Assembly: GCF_900168065.1 (NCBI RefSeq)
Contig: NZ_FUZZ01000001.1
Coordinates: 3,158,623 to 3,222,622 of the forward strand
Source: Chitinophaga ginsengisegetis
GTDB taxonomy: Bacteria > Bacteroidota > Bacteroidia > Chitinophagales > Chitinophagaceae
DNA: 64,000 bases
Direction: 5' to 3'
Shown here: piece by piece, positions 45,182 through 52,708 of the stretch
Layout of the letters: each line of letters begins with the position of its first letter
How positions within the stretch are numbered: position 1 is the first letter of the stretch
The notes under the pieces: generated by a model
What the model saw: the letters and a program-made list of their open reading frames with translations, nothing else
What the model was told of the DNA's origin: nothing
Database searches by the model: none
Made by a program: the position numbers and the translations under genes

Positions 45182-46210
45182 ATGAAGGTTCTTGTTACGG
45201 GTGGTTGTGGCTATATAGGCGCGCATACTATTGTAGATCTGATCAATAATGGATTTGATGTAGTATCTGTAGACAGTAATATCAGGAGCAGCACCCAATT
45301 ATTAGATGGTATAGAGAAAATTACCGGAAAAAAGGTACGCAATTACAAAGTAGATCTTTGTAACCTGGAAGACACCAATGCGGTATTTCATGAAAACCGG
45401 GATATCGTTGGCGTCATCCATTTTGCAGCCCTGAAAGCAGTGGGAGAATCTGTAAACGAGCCCCTGATGTACTTTCAGAATAACCTCACCTCGCTCATCA
45501 ACGTGCTGAAATGCGTAAAAGAATACAATGTCCCCAACCTCGTATTCTCCTCTTCCTGCTCCGTTTATGGCAATACCAAAGCCCTGCCGGTAGTGGAAGA
45601 AACTCCGCTCGGCGAAGCTCAATCGCCATACGCACGTACCAAGCAAATGGGTGAACAAATCATCGAAGACTATAGCCGGGTAAATGAAACCAACTCTATC
45701 CTGCTTCGTTATTTTAACCCGGTAGGCGCACACCCATCCGCACTTATCGGCGAACTGCCACTGGGAAAACCAGACAACCTGGTTCCCGTAATCACCCAAA
45801 CGGCTATTGGTAAAATTCCTAAAATGACCGTATTCGGAACCGATTACGATACCCGCGACGGTTCCTGCGTTCGTGACTATATCCACGTAATGGATATCGC
45901 CGCCGCTCACACTAAAGCGCTCCAATACCTCATAGAACACCGGAATTCCAGCAACTGCGAAGTGTTTAACCTCGGCACCGGCAACGGAGTAACCGTTCTG
46001 GAAGCCATCAAGGCATTCGAAAAAATTTCCGGCATCAAATTAAACTACACCACCGGCCCACGCAGGGAAGGAGATGTGATCTCTATTTACGCCAACAACA
46101 GTAAAGCAAAAGAAAAGCTGAACTGGGAACCCAAAATTGGTATCGAAGACAGTATGCGCACTGCATGGCAATGGGAAGTGAGCCTGCGCAATAAAGTGCT
46201 GAGTAACTAG
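45182..46210 (+). CDS. galE: UDP-glucose 4-epimerase
   Basis: 342 residues of the extended short-chain dehydrogenase fold: NAD-binding TGGCGYIGAH (6-15), SSSCSVYG (123-130), catalytic Y150-x3-K154 (SPYARTK), and the GalE-specific LRYFNPVGAHPSALIGE, RDYIHVMD and FNLGTGNG motifs. It interconverts UDP-glucose and UDP-galactose. It is 30 nt behind rfbA and 52 nt ahead of the transketolase subunit gene, all on one strand. Confidence 0.94.
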   Translation: MKVLVTGGCGYIGAHTIVDLINNGFDVVSVDSNIRSSTQLLDGIEKITGKKVRNYKVDLCNLEDTNAVFHENRDIVGVIHFAALKAVGESVNEPLMYFQNNLTSLINVLKCVKEYNVPNLVFSSSCSVYGNTKALPVVEETPLGEAQSPYARTKQMGEQIIEDYSRVNETNSILLRYFNPVGAHPSALIGELPLGKPDNLVPVITQTAIGKIPKMTVFGTDYDTRDGSCVRDYIHVMDIAAAHTKALQYLIEHRNSSNCEVFNLGTGNGVTVLEAIKAFEKISGIKLNYTTGPRREGDVISIYANNSKAKEKLNWEPKIGIEDSMRTAWQWEVSLRNKVLSN

Positions 46211-46262
46211 GATCCTCTTTTTTTAATGATTACATTTACGCTTCAATTTTAAAAAGACCACA

Positions 46263-47228
46263 ATGGTAAAAGATATTCAACCACTAAATGAAAAAGAAAC
46301 CCGCGGTGGGTTTGGTGAGGGCATACTCGAAGTAGGTCGTAAAAACCCCAATGTAGTTGCGCTGACAGCAGATTTGCTCGGTTCTATGAAACTGAACGCT
46401 TTTATTAAAGAATTTCCTGATCGCTTTGTGCAGGTAGGTATCGCAGAAGCCAACATGATCGGCATCGCCGCCGGCTTAACCATCGGCGGTAAAATCCCCT
46501 ACACCACTACTTTCGCTAACTTTTCTACCGGAAGGGTATACGACCAGATCCGTCAGTCTGTTGCCTACTCCAACAAGAACGTAAAAATATGCGCTTCCCA
46601 CGCAGGACTTACCCTGGGTGAAGATGGCGCTACCCACCAGATCCTGGAAGATATCGGCATGATGAAAATGCTGCCCGGAATGACTGTAATCGTACCCTGC
46701 GATTTCAACCAAACCAAAGCAGCTACCATCGCTATCGCTGATTACGAAGGACCGGTATATCTCCGTTTCGGCCGTCCGAAATGGCCCAACTTTACCGCTG
46801 AAGACCAGAAATTTGAAGTAGGTAAAGCACAGATCCTCCACGAAGGAACAGACATCACCTTATTCGCCTGCGGTCACCTGGTTTGGATTGCCATCGAAGC
46901 CGGTAAAGTACTGGAAGAAAAAGGCTACAGCGTGGAAATCATCAACATTCACACTATTAAGCCGCTGGACGAAGCAGCAGTCATTGCTTCCCTGAAGAAA
47001 ACCGGTTGCGCAGTTACTGCAGAAGAACACAACGTACTCGGTGGTCTGGGCGACAGCATCGCACAGGTAGCTGCCCGTCATACGCCTGTTCCCATTGAAT
47101 ATGTGGGCACCAACGATACGTTCGGTGAAAGCGGTAAACCGCTGGACCTGCTGAAAAAATATGGCCTCGATGCAGGTCACATCGTTGCCGCAGCAGAAAA
47201 AGCAATACAGCGTAAGAAAAAAGCATAA
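46263..47228 (+). CDS. Transketolase C-terminal subunit (split transketolase)
   Basis: 321 residues covering only the pyrimidine-binding and C-terminal domains of transketolase. Motifs: GIAEANMIGIAAGL with the conserved Glu that activates thiamine diphosphate, TFANFSTGRVYDQIRQSVAYSNKNVKI, SHAGLTLGEDGATHQ, and the C-terminal INIHTIKPLD and EEHNVLGGLGD. Split transketolases work as N/C heterodimers and the N-terminal gene is usually adjacent. Here the upstream neighbour is galE and no N-half is in the window. The partner could be elsewhere in the genome. It transfers two-carbon units in the pentose phosphate pathway. Repeat C starts 9 nt after the stop codon. Confidence 0.92.
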   Translation: MVKDIQPLNEKETRGGFGEGILEVGRKNPNVVALTADLLGSMKLNAFIKEFPDRFVQVGIAEANMIGIAAGLTIGGKIPYTTTFANFSTGRVYDQIRQSVAYSNKNVKICASHAGLTLGEDGATHQILEDIGMMKMLPGMTVIVPCDFNQTKAATIAIADYEGPVYLRFGRPKWPNFTAEDQKFEVGKAQILHEGTDITLFACGHLVWIAIEAGKVLEEKGYSVEIINIHTIKPLDEAAVIASLKKTGCAVTAEEHNVLGGLGDSIAQVAARHTPVPIEYVGTNDTFGESGKPLDLLKKYGLDAGHIVAAAEKAIQRKKKA

Positions 47229-47375
47229 GCAAAGCAAATCGCCTTCGGTGATTGTCTTTTACAGAATCAGACATCAGTCTGATGATAATATTTTGGGAGA
47301 TGAAAGCAGATATACCTGCTTTCATCTCCCAAATCTTTTTTACATCAAAACGTAATCGCCGAAGGCGATCTCTCC
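47229..47375. repeat. Composite REP-pair repeat, copy C
   Basis: First palindrome ATCGCCTTCGGTGAT (47238-47252) starts 9 nt after the transketolase stop; the inverted copy ATCGCCGAAGGCGAT is at 47355-47369. The central hairpin pairs 47292-47309 (TTTGGGAGATGAAAGCAG) perfectly with 47316-47333. A small extra stem ATCAGAC/GTCTGAT is at 47266-47283. Shorter than copies A and B because the inner arm segments are missing. TCTCCACC outside the second palindrome matches the edge of copy B. Confidence 0.88.
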
Positions 47376-47413
47376 ACCCTCATTAAACTTTGCCACAATC
47401 TCCGCGTCTTATG

Positions 47414-47452
47414 AACAGGTTTTTATTTATATTCAATGAACTAAAACCTGTT
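47414..47452 (+). promoter_or_regulatory. Inverted repeat upstream of the sigma factor gene
   Basis: AACAGGTTTT (47414-47423) and AAAACCTGTT (47443-47452) are perfect 10-bp complements with a 19-nt spacer, ending 16 nt before the sigma factor ATG. It could be an operator or a 5'-leader stem. Confidence 0.45.
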
Positions 47453-47468
47453 AAGAACCATTTAACCT

Positions 47469-48020
47469 ATGGCCGTTTCACAGGACGATAAATCACTCTT
47501 GGCATTATACCGTATACCTGATACTAAGGAAAAAGGGTTTACCCTTATTATCCAAAAGTACCAGGAAAGGCTTTACTGGCATATCCGCAGGATGGTAATG
47601 GATCACGACGATGCCAACGATGTGTTGCAAAATGTTTTTATTAAAGTGTGGAAAAATCTGGAAAATTTCCGGGAAGATGCACAGCTATATACCTGGCTCT
47701 ATAAAATAGCCACCAACGAAAGCCTGACTTTCCTGGAGCAGCAAAAACGTAAAACGTCCGTTTCGCTGTCGGATATAGAAACCGGCCTAAGCAACAAACT
47801 CAGGGCAGATCCGCAGTTCGATCCCAATAAACTGGAATGGAAACTGCAGCGCGCCATCCTCAGTTTACCCGATAAACAAAGGATTGTATTTAACCTGCGC
47901 TACTATGATGAAATGCCCTACGAGGAAATGAGCAAAGTGCTGGATACCTCGGAAGGCGCCCTGAAAGCCTCTTATCATCATGCTGTTAAGAAAATCGAGG
48001 AGTTCATCCGTAATGGCTGA
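47469..48020 (+). CDS. ECF-type RNA polymerase sigma factor
   Basis: 183 residues with sigma-70 region 2 (LIIQKYQERLYWHIRRMVMDHDDANDVLQNVFIKVW, about 27-62; the DxxDVxQxVFIKVW core is clear) and region 4 (LPDKQRIVFNLRYYDEMPYEEMSKVLDTSEGALKASYHHAVKKIEEF, about 134-180), joined by a short linker. It directs RNA polymerase to its own set of promoters. The next two genes encode a single-pass membrane protein, the likely anti-sigma factor, and a Spy-like exported protein. The stop is 108 nt before the next gene. Confidence 0.93.
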   Translation: MAVSQDDKSLLALYRIPDTKEKGFTLIIQKYQERLYWHIRRMVMDHDDANDVLQNVFIKVWKNLENFREDAQLYTWLYKIATNESLTFLEQQKRKTSVSLSDIETGLSNKLRADPQFDPNKLEWKLQRAILSLPDKQRIVFNLRYYDEMPYEEMSKVLDTSEGALKASYHHAVKKIEEFIRNG

Positions 48021-48128
48021 GTATAAATTTTACAAATATTTATTTTAAGTAATTTTTAAAGAATTTTACCAAAAGATTAAAATCACATTAAACTATTAGT
48101 ACCGTTTACTGTCTAAAAAACAGCAAAT

Positions 48129-48857
48129 ATGAACAGGCAGACCTACATAACAAATGAATTAATGCAAATAGCTCCAGGCACCAACTGGCCCGCAGAAGTA
48201 CCATTTACGGTACCAGCAGGCTATTTTGAACACCTGCCCGCCGCTATCCTGCTGCAAATTCAGCTGGAAGATCTGCGTTCCGGGACAACCGCTGTTCCAA
48301 ATCAGCCGCAAACTGTTCCTGCCGGCTATTTCGAAGGATTACCACAGGCCATCCTGCAACGGATCCAAACGGAAGAAGAAACCAGCTCCCTCACCTTCGT
48401 ACATGCGGAACTGGAAGCTATTTCCCCCTTCCTGGCGGCAATCCCCAAACAGACGCCATTTACAGTACCCACCGGCTATTTTGAGTCGCTCCGGGCCAAC
48501 TCCAGCCCCGTAATTCCACTGCGGGTAGCGCACCGGAACCGGACCGCCACGTGGTTGAAATGGACCGTGGCCGCCTGTCTTACCGCTTTCATCGGTAGCA
48601 GCGCCATACTGTTCGTTATCAACAATAACAACCATCATAATACTATAGAAAGACAACTGGAAGACCTGAATGACCAGGATATCGTTAATTACCTGCAAAC
48701 CCACACAGATCCCTTTGATAATGAAGCTTTCTTTGCCAGTTCCGCGGAAACAAGCCCGGTGCAAAGTCAGCTGAATGAAGCAGTTCCACTGGAAGCCATC
48801 GAAAAATACCTGCAAAGGACCGATTTATCAAAGGAAGTGTTACCTGAAAATAAATGA
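48129..48857 (+). CDS. Probable anti-sigma factor: single-pass membrane protein with three VPxGYFE repeats
   Basis: 242 residues. The cytoplasmic N-terminal ~135 residues contain three copies of one motif: PFTVPAGYFEHLPAAIL, PQTVPAGYFEGLPQAIL and PFTVPTGYFESL. One transmembrane helix follows (WLKWTVAACLTAFIGSSAILFVI, about 155-177), then a ~60-residue periplasmic tail rich in acidic residues ending YLQRTDLSKEVL. Position after a sigma factor gene, topology and the small size fit an anti-sigma factor, although no zinc-binding HxxxCxxC motif is present. The VPxGYFE motif occurs in related Bacteroidota proteins; three copies are unusual. It overlaps the next gene by 4 nt (ATGA). Confidence 0.72.
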   Translation: MNRQTYITNELMQIAPGTNWPAEVPFTVPAGYFEHLPAAILLQIQLEDLRSGTTAVPNQPQTVPAGYFEGLPQAILQRIQTEEETSSLTFVHAELEAISPFLAAIPKQTPFTVPTGYFESLRANSSPVIPLRVAHRNRTATWLKWTVAACLTAFIGSSAILFVINNNNHHNTIERQLEDLNDQDIVNYLQTHTDPFDNEAFFASSAETSPVQSQLNEAVPLEAIEKYLQRTDLSKEVLPENK

Positions 48858-49342
48858 TGAAACATTTTTACTTTATATGGATTACAATGTTTGTGCTCCT
48901 CACCCATGCCGGCGTGAGTAACGCCCAGCAAACCCCGTCCGAAAGCGCCGCAGAAAAAATAAAAGCCATACAGATCCAATACCTCTCCCAGAAATTAAAC
49001 CTCACACCGGAAGAAGCCCAGAAGTTCTGGCCGGTTTATAATAATTATACCCATGAAGTGGAACAACTGATCGCAGAACGCCACCAGAAAAGAGACCAGG
49101 AAAAAATAGCCACCGACAACGCCGACGATGCCGCCCGGAGAAATATGGATAAGGAACTGAAGTACGAAAAACGAATGCTGGACATTAAATCACGCTACAG
49201 TACAGAATTCCAGCGTGTACTCCCCGGCAGAAAAGCAGGCATGGTGTTTAAAAGCGAAAGAGAATTCCGGACCATCATGGTTAACCACCTCAATACCCAA
49301 CGCATGAACAGAATGGGTGGAGGCCCGAGAAGAAGACCCTGA
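48854..49342 (+). CDS. Spy/CpxP-like periplasmic protein
   Basis: 162 residues with a signal peptide (IWITMFVLLTHAGVSNAQ). The mature part is helical and charged: IQYLSQKLNLTPEEAQKFWPVYNNYTHEVEQL (an LTPEEAQ element as in Spy/CpxP LTxxQ motifs), a long helix rich in Lys, Glu and Arg, and a very basic tail MNRMGGGPRRRP. Its overlap with the anti-sigma gene suggests translational coupling. It may sense or buffer misfolded envelope protein and feed the signal back to the sigma factor, as CpxP does for Cpx. That is inferred. Confidence 0.78.
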   Translation: MMKHFYFIWITMFVLLTHAGVSNAQQTPSESAAEKIKAIQIQYLSQKLNLTPEEAQKFWPVYNNYTHEVEQLIAERHQKRDQEKIATDNADDAARRNMDKELKYEKRMLDIKSRYSTEFQRVLPGRKAGMVFKSEREFRTIMVNHLNTQRMNRMGGGPRRRP

Positions 49343-49344
49343 AA

Positions 49345-49378
49345 GAATTACGGGGAAGCCCCCGCAATTCTCTTTATT
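49345..49378. terminator. Bidirectional terminator between the sigma cassette and the NTF2-like gene
   Basis: GAATTACGGGG pairs with CCCCGCAATTC except for one A-C mismatch, 3-4 nt loop, 3 nt after the Spy-like stop codon; TCTTTATTT follows. It overlaps the end of the minus-strand gene. Confidence 0.7.
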
Positions 49379-49721
49379 TATAATGTGCCCTTACTTCACT
49401 TACCATCCCTTTCTCATTAATCACCATCATCTCCGTACTTAATTTATCATTGATACTCTTATAATAAAGCACAATAGAATTCACGCCTTCCAGGATGTGA
49501 TACAGCTCAAAATGCAGATCAGGATAGGCTTCCAGCCCCCTGGTGAAGTAAGCCTTTAAGTTTTCTTTCCCCCGGATACAACCCGTAGGGTCATTGTTGA
49601 TTCTTTTAATTAACGGGGAATAGAAGGTAACATCATCGTCGTAGTGCGACATTATTTCGTCGAGGTTGTGTGAATTCCACGCCTGTACCCAGGCTTCACC
49701 GATGTGGATCAGATTTTCCAT
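49374..49721 (-). CDS. NTF2-like / SnoaL-like protein
   Basis: 115 residues of the cone-like alpha+beta barrel: AWVQAWNSHNLDEIMSHYDDDVTFYSPL at the N-terminus, GKENLKAYFTRGLEAYPDLHFELY in the middle, and paired strands at the end. The NTF2 superfamily includes polyketide cyclases, steroid isomerases and many proteins of unknown role, so no reaction is assigned. It is the last gene of the long minus-strand series starting at mreB, 40 nt after the AraC gene. Confidence 0.85.
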   Translation of the reverse strand: MENLIHIGEAWVQAWNSHNLDEIMSHYDDDVTFYSPLIKRINNDPTGCIRGKENLKAYFTRGLEAYPDLHFELYHILEGVNSIVLYYKSINDKLSTEMMVINEKGMVSEVRAHYK

Positions 49722-49761
49722 TGCTGTTTTTTTTCACAATGTAAGCCATCCGCCGGCACAA

Positions 49762-50619
49762 CTATTTGCTGAAAAGATCAGTTTCCATTTTACGCCATTG
49801 CAATGGCGTTACTTCAAAACAACGGCGGAACTGCCGGTAAAAATGGGTTACGTCTTCAAACCCGGTGCTGTAAGCTATTTCCGCGATCGGTTGCTCCGTG
49901 GTACGCAACAGGAAACCGGCCATCTGCAACCGCTTCTCCAGCACCCAGTGCATAGGAGAACTATGATAAATATCCCGGAAGCGGCGTTTCAATGTGGCAG
50001 TGCTCATGTGCCCCATAGCAGCTACCTCTTCCAGCTGCTTTACTTCTGCCATCCCTGTACTCAGCTTTTCCATCACCTCCGGAAGCGGATACATAGCGGC
50101 TTTGGTGAGCATGGCACTTATAGCTTCTTCTCCGGAAATAAGATGAAGCGCGTGTGAAATAATGTCGTAATAATCAGGTGTGGTGAGGTTATCGTCTGCA
50201 AAGTGACGCAGCAGCGATTGGGTGAAGCTGTGCCACCGGCTGTTTACCGGCAGCGTGGTTAATGCCCGCCCGGCCGTATTGGTTTTCCCTGGCTTTTTGA
50301 GGAAGGCCAGGATCATCTCATCCGGGATCACCAGGTTAATGCTCCCGTATTGCCGCTGTGGCCGTAATATTTCAGAGCAAAGCAGGCTTCCGGGCGGAAT
50401 TATCATCGCATCTCCGGCATGCAGATAATGTACCTGCCTGCCGTCGTACATTCTTTTCTCTCCCTGTACTACCAGGTTGAGTATCGTTTGCGGAATATAC
50501 AGTTCGTGTGTGGCCTGATCACGGTAAACACTATACGATGCCCAGCTGCGGCCTTGTTGCTCCCATGTTTTAATGGTATCCTGTCCGGTAAGTGACAAGC
50601 TGTTAAACAACGTATACAT
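49762..50619 (-). CDS. AraC family transcriptional regulator
   Basis: 285 residues. An N-terminal cupin-like sensing domain (VQGEKRMYDGRQVHYLHAGDAMIIPPGSL) and a C-terminal double helix-turn-helix domain: AAMGHMSTATLKRRFRDIYHSSPMHWVLEKRLQMAGFLL and AEIAYSTGFEDVTHFYRQFRRCFEVTPLQWRK. Its effector and targets cannot be read. It lies 13 nt after the metallo-hydrolase gene, downstream of the rod-shape genes on the same strand, so it may be cotranscribed with them. Confidence 0.92.
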   Translation of the reverse strand: MYTLFNSLSLTGQDTIKTWEQQGRSWASYSVYRDQATHELYIPQTILNLVVQGEKRMYDGRQVHYLHAGDAMIIPPGSLLCSEILRPQRQYGSINLVIPDEMILAFLKKPGKTNTAGRALTTLPVNSRWHSFTQSLLRHFADDNLTTPDYYDIISHALHLISGEEAISAMLTKAAMYPLPEVMEKLSTGMAEVKQLEEVAAMGHMSTATLKRRFRDIYHSSPMHWVLEKRLQMAGFLLRTTEQPIAEIAYSTGFEDVTHFYRQFRRCFEVTPLQWRKMETDLFSK

Positions 50620-50632
50620 GCTCCTTTAGCTT

Positions 50633-51379
50633 TTAAAACTTAGCAAAAGGTTCTTTGGTATCATGATAAAAAAGGAATGTCCAGCCTTCCTGTTTGCCGC
50701 GCTCCAGAAACTCCTGGCGAAGTTCCATACTGCGCTTGCCGTCGTAATCATATTTAGCTGCAAACCTGCTCCTCATCTGGGATATCTGTGGCGCCACATC
50801 TCCCCCGAAAAATATTTTATCCGTTCCATCATCTACCAAAAACACCTGGTGATAAGGACAGTGACCACCGGTCACTTCGTAGTGAATATATCCGTCGATA
50901 GTGCCATTGCCGGTAGTAAACACCACGTTATCCCGCTGTTGTAATAATATTATATCTTCGGAGAGATAGGATTTGCCGGAGTGTTCTATCGCATAAAGCA
51001 TTTCCTCGTTGTTCACATAATAGGTAGCCCCCGGAAAATTGAGCGTACGCTCTTTCGTGATAGGATCTTCTGAAGAAACGCCACCGGAATGATCTTTATG
51101 TAAATGGCTCATCAATACCTTGGTGATCTCCATAGGATTGATGCCATTGTCTATCAGGTGCTGGTGGATTTGCAATACGCCATCGGGGTTACGGAAACCC
51201 AACCCGGTATCAAATAAAATATAGTCGCGGTCCGTGATAACAAGGAACGGCTGTATTTCAACCAGCAACGAACCATGCGGGCGGTCCTGCATGCTATCCG
51301 TTCCCAGCTTAAAAGGAAAAAATTTCTTGGTCCCGTCTACGGTAAATGACCCTTCTGATAATGGAATGATACGTGCCAT
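50633..51379 (-). CDS. Metallo-beta-lactamase-fold hydrolase
   Basis: 248 residues, with the zinc-binding motif SHLHKDHSGG (HxHxDH), the further ligands in TGGHCPYHQ and GGDVAPQ, and a terminal FYHDTKE His. No signal peptide, so it is cytoplasmic; it resembles lactonase- or glyoxalase II-type members more than secreted beta-lactamases. Substrate unknown. It starts 12 nt after the rodA stop and runs into the AraC gene after 13 nt. Confidence 0.9.
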   Translation of the reverse strand: MARIIPLSEGSFTVDGTKKFFPFKLGTDSMQDRPHGSLLVEIQPFLVITDRDYILFDTGLGFRNPDGVLQIHQHLIDNGINPMEITKVLMSHLHKDHSGGVSSEDPITKERTLNFPGATYYVNNEEMLYAIEHSGKSYLSEDIILLQQRDNVVFTTGNGTIDGYIHYEVTGGHCPYHQVFLVDDGTDKIFFGGDVAPQISQMRSRFAAKYDYDGKRSMELRQEFLERGKQEGWTFLFYHDTKEPFAKF

Positions 51380-51391
51380 TTTGCAAAGATA

Positions 51392-52678
51392 CTATCTTAA
51401 CACCATCTGCCGGTCGGCATCCAGCCGCAGCAGTATAAATATCAGCATGGTAAAGGTCATCAGGGAAGACCCGCCATAGCTCACCAGTGGCAACGGAATC
51501 CCGATCACCGGCGCAAGACCGATCGTCATAGCAATATTAATAGCCAGGTGGAAAAAGATGATACTGGCTACTCCATAGGCATACACCCGCGTAAAGGTCG
51601 ATCGCTGTCGCTCCGCCACAAAAATGATCCGGAAAAGCAGGGCTACATAAATACCCAGGAAAATCACGCTCCCGAAGAAGCCGAAATCTTCTCCCACAGT
51701 ACAAAAGATAAAGTCGGTACTTTGTTCAGGTACAAAATCATAACGGGTTTGGGTGCCTTTCAGGTACCCCTTTCCCCAGAAGCCGCCGGAACCGATGGCA
51801 ATCATACTCTGCCTGGTATTGTAGGTCGCCTTGGGATCATTTTCCTTACCCAGCATTACTTCAATACGGCGTACCTGGTAGTCTTTCAGCACTTTGGTAA
51901 ATACAAAGGGAACGATGAACATTACAAACAGTCCGCAGAAGGCATATACCCCCAGTATCAGTGCAAGCTTCGATCGCTTTCGTTTTATTTCGCGCCGCAT
52001 AAAGTATATGACCAGCGCGGTGATGACCGTAAAAATGATAAACAGTATCGTTCGGTCAACCAGCAGGGCCGACAGTACCAGCACAATGCCCGAAAAGGCT
52101 ATCACCAGCAATACGCCGGGTAATCCTTCGCGGAACATCACCAGGAAAAAGGAAAAATATACCAACGCCAATCCTGTTTCGTCCTGCAAAATGATGATAC
52201 CGGCAGGTATCAGGGCCAATGCAGCGGCAATCAGTCTCGATCGTAGTTTCGTGAAATCAGTTTCCTGCGACGACAGGTATTTGGCGAGGGCCAGGTTGGT
52301 ACAGAGCTTGGTCAGCTCCGCCGGCTGAAACTGGAATCCCCCGATCACCAGCCAGGAATGCGATCCCTTCACATCTTTACCGATGCCCAGTACCAGCAAC
52401 AAAAGCAGTAGCCCGCCTGCATACATCAGGTTGGCCGTGGCCGTAAAAAATTTACTGTCTGTAAGCCATATCACTGCTGCCAGTACAATGGATACACCAA
52501 ACCAGATCAGCTGTCTGGAATAATTTTTACTTGGATGAAGGATATCCTGCCACACGTTATCATCACCCCGGTATTCCGCAGCAAAAATGGACATGATGCC
52601 TATGATCACCAATGCCAGGTACAGGCCAACTATTGGCCAGTCAATCCCTTGTGTCAGTTTGGCTTGCGAGCGGTTCAT
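51392..52678 (-). CDS. rodA: Rod-shape peptidoglycan polymerase RodA (SEDS)
   Basis: 428 residues with about ten transmembrane helices. SEDS hallmarks: the KGSHSWLVIGGFQFQPAELTKL segment, the ILQDETGLALVYFSF motif with the functionally essential Asp, QSMIAIGSGGFWGKGYLKGTQTRYDFVPEQSTDFIFCTVGEDFGFFG (parts only) and the C-terminal GIPLPLVSYGGSSLM. RodA polymerises glycan strands in partnership with PBP2, whose gene mrdA is directly upstream (30-nt gap). Fifth gene of the mreBCD-mrdA-rodA cluster. Length is slightly above the E. coli protein, with a larger cytoplasmic loop (YFMRREIKRKRSK). Confidence 0.95.
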   Translation of the reverse strand: MNRSQAKLTQGIDWPIVGLYLALVIIGIMSIFAAEYRGDDNVWQDILHPSKNYSRQLIWFGVSIVLAAVIWLTDSKFFTATANLMYAGGLLLLLLVLGIGKDVKGSHSWLVIGGFQFQPAELTKLCTNLALAKYLSSQETDFTKLRSRLIAAALALIPAGIIILQDETGLALVYFSFFLVMFREGLPGVLLVIAFSGIVLVLSALLVDRTILFIIFTVITALVIYFMRREIKRKRSKLALILGVYAFCGLFVMFIVPFVFTKVLKDYQVRRIEVMLGKENDPKATYNTRQSMIAIGSGGFWGKGYLKGTQTRYDFVPEQSTDFIFCTVGEDFGFFGSVIFLGIYVALLFRIIFVAERQRSTFTRVYAYGVASIIFFHLAINIAMTIGLAPVIGIPLPLVSYGGSSLMTFTMLIFILLRLDADRQMVLR

Positions 52679-52708
52679 TATCGATTAATCGGTTTATTCG
52701 ATGATTGG

